Source: Hyphomicrobiales bacterium
GTDB taxonomy: Bacteria > Pseudomonadota > Alphaproteobacteria > Rhizobiales > Rhizobiaceae
Direction of reading: 5' to 3'
Length of the DNA stretch: 64,000 bases
NCBI GenBank assembly: GCA_900465685.1
Contig: UEGR01000007.1
Span: forward strand, 124,001 to 188,000
The translations under genes were made by a program, and so were the position numbers. Below the pieces are notes generated by a model that saw nothing but the letters and a program-made list of their open reading frames with translations, ran no database searches and had not been told where the DNA came from. This document shows, in pieces, positions 35,080 through 41,454 of the stretch; positions within the stretch are counted from its first letter, which is position 1, and the number at the start of each line of letters is the position of its first letter.

Positions 35080-36396
35080 TCAAAGCTCGCCAGCATCCTC
35101 AAGGATCTGCGTTGCCTTTTTGGCAGCGTCATCGAGGGCCTGCTGGGAGGTCTTGTCGCCAAGGATCGCAGCCTGAAGTTCAGGATAGACCGCGTTGGAG
35201 ATTTCGATCCAGGACGGGGTCTGCGGAACCGGGAATGCGGTCTTTGCCGTTTCCTGGAATACCGACAGCACTTCCTTCTTGTAAGGATCGGAAGCGGCCT
35301 GCTGGATGACGTAATCCCAGACAGCGGTGCGGGTCGGCAGCGTGCCGGCGGCCGATTCCTGCTTCTGCGAATCTTCGTTGGTCAGGAACCAGACGAGCGA
35401 TGCAGCGGCTTCCTTCGTCGGGCAGGCTTCCGTTACCGAGAAACCATGATGACCCGACCAGCCGGTGCGCTTGCCGGAAGAACCGGTCGGCGCTGGAACG
35501 ATGCCGACATTGCCAGCAACCTTCGACGACTTCGGATCGTTGAAGTAGGTCGCCCAGCCCGGCCAATCCAGATTGATCGCGATGGTGCCGGAAGCAAAGC
35601 CTGCGCCCAGTTCATCCCACAGATAGTTGGTCGTACCGGCAGGAACGGCCTTTGCCTTGTAGAGATTGACGAACCAGTCGAGGGCGCGAACACCGGCTTC
35701 CGAGTTGAAAGCAGGCTTGCCGTCCTTGAGATATTCGCCGCCTTCAGCGACCAGCATTTCATAGAAGCGGCCATTGATGGCTTCTTCCTTGCCCGCAAAC
35801 TGCGTGCCGTAGAAATTCGGCGGGTCAGCGAAGAATACAGCCTGATCCGACACTTCCTTCCAGGTCTTGGCCGGTGCGAGGTCGTAGCCGTATTTTTCCT
35901 TGAAAGCCTTCTGCTTGGCTTCGTCCTGGAAAAGGCTCTTCTGATAGTAAAGCGCCGAAACGTCGAACTGCGCACGTGGCAACATGATCAGCTTGCCATC
36001 AAGCGTCGAAGCCTTGATGACCGATGGCACGAAGCCTTCGATTTCTTCCTTCGGCACGAGCGCGTTCAGATCGGTGTACAGTGTCGTATACTGCGGCGCG
36101 AAAGACGAGTGGTTGGAACCGACGCACCAGTTGATCGAACCGGAAGCGATGTCGGACTTGATTTCCTTGTCCAGCTCGAAGTGGTTCTTCTTGGAAAGGA
36201 TGTTGACCTTGGCGCCAGTGGCCTTCTCCCATTCGCCGATACGCGAATAGAGCGCTTCATACTGCTGGCCGCCAATGAGCTTGGCGTTGATCGTCACGCC
36301 TTCAAACTTGCCCGGCAGATCGGCTGCAATCGCCGGGGCCGTCCCCACGGCCATCAGCGCCACGCCTGTCAAAATGCGCGATTTGAAATTCTGCAT
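35080..36396 (-). CDS. Sugar ABC transporter substrate-binding protein
   Basis: 438 residues with a Sec signal peptide (MQNFKSRILTGVALMAVG, cleavage after IAA near residue 25) and the family-1 extracellular binding fold (KFEGVTINAKLIGGQQYEAL at the mature start). Start at 36396 has AGGAGGAGAAGAG upstream. First gene of the importer/catabolic operon; a candidate IclR site lies at 36456-36469. Deoxy-sugar specificity is inferred from the pathway genes. Confidence 0.92.
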   Translation of the reverse strand: MQNFKSRILTGVALMAVGTAPAIAADLPGKFEGVTINAKLIGGQQYEALYSRIGEWEKATGAKVNILSKKNHFELDKEIKSDIASGSINWCVGSNHSSFAPQYTTLYTDLNALVPKEEIEGFVPSVIKASTLDGKLIMLPRAQFDVSALYYQKSLFQDEAKQKAFKEKYGYDLAPAKTWKEVSDQAVFFADPPNFYGTQFAGKEEAINGRFYEMLVAEGGEYLKDGKPAFNSEAGVRALDWFVNLYKAKAVPAGTTNYLWDELGAGFASGTIAINLDWPGWATYFNDPKSSKVAGNVGIVPAPTGSSGKRTGWSGHHGFSVTEACPTKEAAASLVWFLTNEDSQKQESAAGTLPTRTAVWDYVIQQAASDPYKKEVLSVFQETAKTAFPVPQTPSWIEISNAVYPELQAAILGDKTSQQALDDAAKKATQILEDAGEL

Positions 36397-36455
36397 CTCT
36401 TCTCCTCCTAAAACGGACACTCCCTGTCCGCACCCCCGGTTGTGAAGGTTGTATT

Positions 36456-36475
36456 TATATGCAAACATAGTATTC
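36456..36475. promoter_or_regulatory. Candidate IclR-regulator site, left copy
   Basis: TATATGCAAACATAGTATTC. ATGCAAACATAGTATTC here and ATGTAAATATAGTCTTC at 40768 agree at 14 of 17 positions, and an inverted partner (CAATGTTTGTATATG) is at 36524-36538. It lies 60 nt before the sugar-binding-protein gene. Confidence 0.55.
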
Positions 36476-36523
36476 AATAACGGTCAAGGCGTTTTATCGC
36501 GCATATACGACTTTCGCACCTGA

Positions 36524-36538
36524 CAATGTTTGTATATG
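36524..36538. promoter_or_regulatory. Candidate IclR-regulator site, right copy
   Basis: CAATGTTTGTATATG is the inverted counterpart of the 36456 site and stands 29 nt upstream of the IclR gene start, where it could give autoregulation. Confidence 0.5.
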
Positions 36539-36566
36539 AATTACGAAATTCACGAAGGGGACGCAT

Positions 36567-37346
36567 TTGGAAACCGATGACCGCTACCGCGCGCCCGCGC
36601 TCGACAAGGGCCTTGATATCCTCGAATTGCTGGCTGGCGTTGACGGCGGACTGACCCAGGCCGAGATCGCCAAGCATCTGGATCGCAGCCCGAACGAATT
36701 CTACCGCATGCTCGACCGGCTGGTGAAACGCGGCTATGTCACCAAGCTTGAAGGCGACCGCTATTCGCTGACGCTGAAGCTGTTTGGCCTTGCCCAATTG
36801 CACGCGCCGGTGCGCCGTCTTGCCTCTTTTGCGACGCCCTTTATGCGTGAGCTTGCCGACCGTTCCAAGCAGGCAAACCAGCTCGCCGTGTTCGACCGTG
36901 GCTCGGTGGTGGTGATTGCGCAGCAGGAAGCGCCGGATTACTGGGGCATTTCGATCCGCGTCGGCTCACATATCAGCCTGTTCGACACTGGTTCCGGCCA
37001 TGTGCTGCTTGCCTTCCGCTCCCCGGAAGAGCGCAAGATGATGATCGCCGAATATGTCAAGGAAAGCGAGCGCATCGATCTCGACGCGAGTTTCTATGAG
37101 CGCCTCGACCAGATCCGCGAGCGCGGCTACGAGATGATGCCGAGTGCGCAGGTTGCGGGCGTCTATAACCTCTCGGCCCCGATTCTCGGCCCTGACGGCA
37201 CCTGCATCGCGGCACTGACCTGCCCTTATGTGACGCTGGTCAATTCGTCTTCCGCGCCGGACATTACCCAGACAATTACGCTGTTGCAAAAGACCGTGCA
37301 GGAACTGTCGAAGCTTGTCGGCGCTGACCTCTCTACGCTCGATTAA
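36567..37346 (+). CDS. IclR-family transcriptional regulator
   Basis: 259 residues. N-terminal winged helix (about 10-70: ALDKGLDILELL, LTQAEIAKHLDRSPNEFYRM), then the IclR effector domain (DTGSGHVLLAF; VAGVYNLSAPILGPDG; IAALTCPYV). The start is TTG at 36567 with AAGGGGA 7 nt upstream; no ATG gives the complete N-terminus. It is divergent from the sugar operon and followed by the lactonase gene, so it probably controls both in response to a pathway metabolite. Confidence 0.92.
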   Translation: METDDRYRAPALDKGLDILELLAGVDGGLTQAEIAKHLDRSPNEFYRMLDRLVKRGYVTKLEGDRYSLTLKLFGLAQLHAPVRRLASFATPFMRELADRSKQANQLAVFDRGSVVVIAQQEAPDYWGISIRVGSHISLFDTGSGHVLLAFRSPEERKMMIAEYVKESERIDLDASFYERLDQIRERGYEMMPSAQVAGVYNLSAPILGPDGTCIAALTCPYVTLVNSSSAPDITQTITLLQKTVQELSKLVGADLSTLD

Positions 37347-37403
37347 ATTCTTATTTGAAAACAGTCTTCTTTTTTGAAAGTATCATTCACAGGAGGAATC
37401 TCT

Positions 37404-38252
37404 ATGCTGATTGATACCCATCTGCACCTGATCGACAAAAGCGCGCTCAGCTATCCCTGGCTTGGCAGCGTGCCAGCGCTTGATCGGGATTTTCTGTTCG
37501 ACACCTACCGGCAGCAGGCGGAACGCTGCGGCATCGCCGCCGCCCTGCATATGGAAGTGGATGTTGCACCGGAAGCCATGCAGGCTGAAACCGAGAATGT
37601 GCGCGCCATTTCCGCCCGGTCCGGTGGCTTCATCAAAGGCGCTATCGGTTCCTGCCGCCCCGAGGAAGACGGCTTCGCCGCCTATCTGGAGCGGCAGCTT
37701 GCCGACCCCTTCGTCAAAGGTTTTCGCCGTGTTCTGCATGTCGTGCCGGACGAGCTTTCCGAAGGCGCGCTGTTTCGCCTAAACCTGAAGCGTATGGAAA
37801 ATACGCGCCTGACTTTCGATCTCTGCACCTTGCCGCACCAGATCGACAAGGCCATAGCGCTTGCCGATCTTGCGCCGGGCCTGCAATTCGTTCTCGACCA
37901 TTGCGGTGTGCCGGACATCAAGTCGGGTGCGCTGGAAAGCTGGCGGAAGGGTATCACCGAAATTGCCCGCAGGCCCAATGTCGTTGCGAAGATTTCCGGT
38001 GTGGTGGCTTATGCCGACGCGCAAAGCTGGACTGCCGAGACGATCCGCCCCTATGTCGAGCACGTCATCGAGGCTTTCGGCTGGGATCGCGTGGTGTGGG
38101 GCAGCGACTGGCCGGTCTGCACGCTGGCAAGCTCCGTCGATGCCGGTCTTTCGACATGGGTGGCAACGACCCATGCCCTGCTTGACGGCTGCGGTAATGA
38201 CGAAAAGGCGCGCCTTCTGTCTGGGAACGCGCGCCGTATCTGGAACCTGTAA
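37404..38252 (+). CDS. Amidohydrolase_2 family protein, probable L-fuconolactonase
   Basis: 282 residues. TIM-barrel metal hydrolase of COG3618: DTHLHLID metal motif at residues 4-11, AALHMEVDVAP, FVLDHCGVPD, and VVWGSDWPVC near the C-terminus. COG3618 includes L-fuconolactone hydrolases, which fits the neighbouring fuconate dehydratase. AGGAGG precedes the ATG at 37404. It lies 57 nt after the IclR gene. Confidence 0.87.
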   Translation: MLIDTHLHLIDKSALSYPWLGSVPALDRDFLFDTYRQQAERCGIAAALHMEVDVAPEAMQAETENVRAISARSGGFIKGAIGSCRPEEDGFAAYLERQLADPFVKGFRRVLHVVPDELSEGALFRLNLKRMENTRLTFDLCTLPHQIDKAIALADLAPGLQFVLDHCGVPDIKSGALESWRKGITEIARRPNVVAKISGVVAYADAQSWTAETIRPYVEHVIEAFGWDRVVWGSDWPVCTLASSVDAGLSTWVATTHALLDGCGNDEKARLLSGNARRIWNL

Positions 38253-38267
38253 GTAGACGAGAACAGC

Positions 38268-38440
38268 TTTCTCCCCCACCCTCATCCTGAGGAGGCTCCC
38301 TGAGCGAAGCTCGGGGAGACGTCTCGAAGGGTGAGGAGACAGGCGCCGTATTTCTCCTTTGGAACCCTCGATCCTTCGAGACGCCTCCTTCGCAAGCTCA
38401 GGAGGCTCCTCAGGATGAGGGTGGAGGGAGAGAGGCTGGT
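38268..38440. repeat. Large inverted repeat between convergent genes
   Basis: Left arm CTCCCCCACCCTCATCCTGA and right arm TCAGGATGAGGGTGGAGGGA pair over about 20 bp with few mismatches. Internal arms GACGTCTCGAAGG / CCTTCGAGACGCC and GGAGGCTCC add to the fold. It covers almost the whole 208-bp gap between the lactonase gene and the SBP-like gene. Repeats with this core ('CTCATCCTGAGGAG') are scattered in rhizobial genomes. Confidence 0.8.
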
Positions 38441-38460
38441 GTAAGAACCAATGCCAGCCG

Positions 38461-39585
38461 TCAGAAGCTTTCGCGGAACAGCCGGTTCAGATCGGCGATC
38501 ACCAGTTCTGCCGCTTCATTGCCCTGAAGCCCCTTGTTGATGCGCTCCGAAGCCGCTTCCTGGAACGGCATATAGCCATCGTGGCGCGGGCGCACCCATG
38601 CGCCTTCCAGCGTTGCGCGCGTATCGCGATAGAAGCCCGATGTGGCGGCATTCACGCCCTCGTCTTCCCATGCTTCCGCATGGCCGGGCTGGCCGTTGGA
38701 GGCGGCATAAAGCCCCTTCTGCACCGCGCCGCTTGCAACCCAATAAGCAAAATCGATAGCCGCTTGCGGGTGCTTCGTAAAGGCTGACACGGCGATTCCA
38801 GTGCCACCCAAAGCCGAACCCGCAACACCCTTCGCGCCTGCCGGAATATCGGCAAAACGGATCAGACGGTCGCGGAAGCCCGGCATGGCGTAGTTCACAT
38901 AGCCATAGATCAAAGGCGTGCAGGCAATGCCGGAATCTGGCTTTGCCATTTCTTCGAACACTGCAATCGGATCCATAGCGAAGCATTCCGACTTCACCAG
39001 CGCGGCGATTTCCCGAAGCTGTTCAAAAGCCTTTACGCCGTCTTCGATGCTGATCAACTCGCCTTCGGTCGCGCAAGCTGAACCGTTGTTCGCCGCCAAC
39101 GTATAGAAGCACATCAGCGAGTGCGGCGAGCGCAATGGCAAAAGCACCTTGCCCGCACGCGCCAGTTCCAGCACCTCACCCCACGAGGTGGCAGGCTTTT
39201 CAATCAGGTCCGGACGCCATGCCTGAACCTGCGTGGCCGCATCGAGCGGAAACGCCCATTGATGGCCCTGCCAGTTATAGCTCGGGAAGGATTGACCGAC
39301 CGAACCGTCGGCGAGCGCTTTCAGCTCGGCTTCGCGGCCCGGCACATCGAGCGGCAGCAGGCAGCCTTCCTTGGTGATCTGGCCGACATGCGGATGATCG
39401 ATGACGATCATATCGAAATTGCGCGCCAGTTCCTCGACCGGAAAGGTTTCGAAATCCTGCAAGGAGCGCTTTTCCCATTCGATCTCGACGCCCTTGTCGC
39501 TCAGCCATTGCTTGGCGCCCGCAACCATCGGATCGTAACCGCGCGGGTGGCTCCAGGTCATGCCTTTCAGCTTGATCGCACTCAT
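38461..39585 (-). CDS. Extracellular-solute-binding-fold protein without signal peptide
   Basis: 374 residues. The body has the look of a family-1 ABC binding protein (GHQWAFPLDAATQVQAWRPD, FTKHPQAAIDFAYWVASG, PGHAEAWEDE). It begins MSAIKLKGMTWSHPRGYDPM, with no hydrophobic signal sequence or lipobox. Its ATG overlaps the stop of the CoA-transferase gene (ATGA), so the start is fixed and no upstream extension in frame is likely. The product should stay in the cytoplasm unless exported in another way. Ligand and role unknown; coupling to a CoA-transferase suggests a common task. Confidence 0.78.
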   Translation of the reverse strand: MSAIKLKGMTWSHPRGYDPMVAGAKQWLSDKGVEIEWEKRSLQDFETFPVEELARNFDMIVIDHPHVGQITKEGCLLPLDVPGREAELKALADGSVGQSFPSYNWQGHQWAFPLDAATQVQAWRPDLIEKPATSWGEVLELARAGKVLLPLRSPHSLMCFYTLAANNGSACATEGELISIEDGVKAFEQLREIAALVKSECFAMDPIAVFEEMAKPDSGIACTPLIYGYVNYAMPGFRDRLIRFADIPAGAKGVAGSALGGTGIAVSAFTKHPQAAIDFAYWVASGAVQKGLYAASNGQPGHAEAWEDEGVNAATSGFYRDTRATLEGAWVRPRHDGYMPFQEAASERINKGLQGNEAAELVIADLNRLFRESF

Positions 39586-40739
39586 AGACCGAACTCCTCA
39601 CGAATTGCCTTGCTGTTTTCGCCGATACGCGGTGCTGCGCGCTCCACCTTGTGGCGCTGCCCGTTGATACGCAGCGGCGAGCGGGTGGTGGTGATGGAGA
39701 CATCATCCTCACGGGTGACGGTCTGCAACATGTCGAGAACCGAGAAGCCATCGCTGGCAAGCAGCTCTTCCCAATTGAGAACGCGGGCGCACCAGATGTC
39801 GGCTGGCTCCAGAATGGCAAGCCACTCATCCACTGTCTTCTGGGCAATGCGCTCGGCAATCAGGCGCTTGATTTCGTCGCGCTTGGTGAACCAGCTCGAC
39901 GGATCGTCGGCATATGGGGCCAGCGTGTCCGCTTCCAGCAGCGCCGCCAGTTTGGGGATCGGCGTCATGGCGATGGCCAGATAGGCATCCGCCGCCTGAT
40001 AGACCCCGTAAGGTGCGGAGAGATAAGCATGCGCGCTGCGAAAATCGGAACGCTTCGGCAGGCGGCGTCCGTCATTGAGATGGGTGGTCAGCACTTCGAA
40101 CTGGAAATCGACCAGCGCTTCAAGAAGGCTGGTTTCCACATGTGCGCCTTTGCCGGAAATACCGCGCCGCACCAGTGCTGCCAGAATGCCCTGCGCCACG
40201 GCAGCGCCCGCCAGCATGTCGGCAACAGCCAGACCGAACGGCACCGGCCCCTGCCCTTCATCACCATTGAGCCACATCAGGCCCGAACGCGCCTGCGCCA
40301 GCAGATCCTGTCCCGGGCGCTTCACCCACGGACCCTCTTCGCCATAGCCGCTGATGGAGGCATAGACGAGGCGCGGATTGATCGCCTTGGCGGCTTCATA
40401 ATCCAGCCCCAGCCGCTCGATGACGCCGGGACGGAAATTCTGGATCAGAACATCGGCCTTGGTAATGAGCTTCTTCAGCGCTTCAACATCGTCCGGGTTT
40501 TTAAGGTCCAGCGCCAGGCTGTCCTTGCCGCGATTGATCGCATGGAAAATCGTTGAATCGCCACCGATCTCCGTATCGCTCAGATAAAGCCTGCGCGACA
40601 GGTCTCCGCCGTCCGGGCGCTCGATCTTGATAACCCGCGCTCCGAGGTCCATCAGGCGCAGCGAGCAATAAGGCCCCGACAGAAACTGGCTCATATCCAC
40701 AACAACGAGCCCGCTCAGCGGCAGTTCATTTTCCGACAT
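39582..40739 (-). CDS. Class III (CaiB/BaiF) CoA-transferase
   Basis: 385 residues. Family signatures: VVDMSQFLSGPYCSLRLMDL, GARVIKIERPDGGD, INRGKDSLALDLKNP, a Gln/Asp active-site region (KADVLIQNFRPGVIERLGLD), and ISGYGEEGPWVKRPGQDL. It moves CoA between carboxylic acids. A candidate regulator site (40766-40782) lies 27 nt upstream and is like that of the sugar operon. Acid substrates unknown. Confidence 0.9.
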   Translation of the reverse strand: MSENELPLSGLVVVDMSQFLSGPYCSLRLMDLGARVIKIERPDGGDLSRRLYLSDTEIGGDSTIFHAINRGKDSLALDLKNPDDVEALKKLITKADVLIQNFRPGVIERLGLDYEAAKAINPRLVYASISGYGEEGPWVKRPGQDLLAQARSGLMWLNGDEGQGPVPFGLAVADMLAGAAVAQGILAALVRRGISGKGAHVETSLLEALVDFQFEVLTTHLNDGRRLPKRSDFRSAHAYLSAPYGVYQAADAYLAIAMTPIPKLAALLEADTLAPYADDPSSWFTKRDEIKRLIAERIAQKTVDEWLAILEPADIWCARVLNWEELLASDGFSVLDMLQTVTREDDVSITTTRSPLRINGQRHKVERAAPRIGENSKAIREEFGL

Positions 40740-40765
40740 CGGGAAATTCCCTCCTCATGAATTTC

Positions 40766-40782
40766 TTATGTAAATATAGTCT
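40766..40782. promoter_or_regulatory. Candidate IclR-regulator site before the CoA-transferase gene
   Basis: TTATGTAAATATAGTCT; together with the next bases it matches the 36456 site in spacing and orientation relative to the regulated minus-strand gene. Confidence 0.5.
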
Positions 40783-40830
40783 TCACATATGGATTTATAG
40801 AAGGCAAGGCCGAAATTACCCTAAAAAACA

Positions 40831-40860
40831 AAAACGCCGCCCGAAACGGACGGCGTTTTT
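40831..40860. terminator. Terminator after soxG
   Basis: AAAACGCCGCCC-gaaac-GGACGGCGTTTTT, flanked by A and T runs and located 30 nt past the soxG stop on the minus strand. Confidence 0.85.
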
Positions 40861-40889
40861 GAATATTGAGCGATCGCTAAGTTGGGCGA

Positions 40890-41444
40890 TCAGACGTCGA
40901 GTTCGACTTCGCGGCTTGCGGTTTCCAGCAGCGTCCAGACATGGTCGGCCAGCGAGTTCCACACTTCGACCCGGTAGTGGTCCGCATCCCATTTCAGCAG
41001 GATGATCTGCACGCGATCGAAGATGGTGCGCGCAGCACCGGGTGCGGTCATAGAAGCCAGATCAAGCGGCGAAGCGGCATTGAGCAGCCACTCGGCCTGC
41101 GGACCCGTGATATCGATACCAGTCTCGCGATGGCTCACTTCAACCAGCGCATGCGGTTCCGTCTCGTAGAGGCTCGCGAAAGCCGCGATGATGTCGCCAG
41201 CCTTGCTGTCATCGGCCCAAATAAACCATTCATCCGGCCCGATGCAGGCAACGGCGATCTCGCCGGTTTTCTCAAGTCCGCCAATCTTGGCCGGGATCTT
41301 GGCCCCGAGCGCCTTTTCCGCCAGCGCCAGTTTTCCCGGATTGAAGCGCAGGACAAAGCGTGCGCCATCGGCGGCGGGGCGAATATCTAGCCGTCCCGGA
41401 ATGGCAACCGCGCGGCTCGCAAAAGGGTTGGTCTGTTGCAGCAT
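40890..41444 (-). CDS. soxG: Sarcosine oxidase gamma subunit
   Basis: 184 residues. SoxG-type sequence (RFVLRFNPGKLALAEKALGA; IGPDEWFIWADD; GPQAEWLLNAASPLDLASM; ending in VWTLLETASREVELDV). Structural subunit of the heterotetrameric enzyme; last gene of soxBDAG, 10 nt after soxA. Confidence 0.95.
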   Translation of the reverse strand: MLQQTNPFASRAVAIPGRLDIRPAADGARFVLRFNPGKLALAEKALGAKIPAKIGGLEKTGEIAVACIGPDEWFIWADDSKAGDIIAAFASLYETEPHALVEVSHRETGIDITGPQAEWLLNAASPLDLASMTAPGAARTIFDRVQIILLKWDADHYRVEVWNSLADHVWTLLETASREVELDV

Positions 41445-41454
41445 GATGCGATCC

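Noticed and set aside
38268-38440. Riboswitch or structured ncRNA
   Set aside because: The fold comes from simple inverted-repeat arms, not from a conserved multi-helix core, and the gap is between convergent genes.
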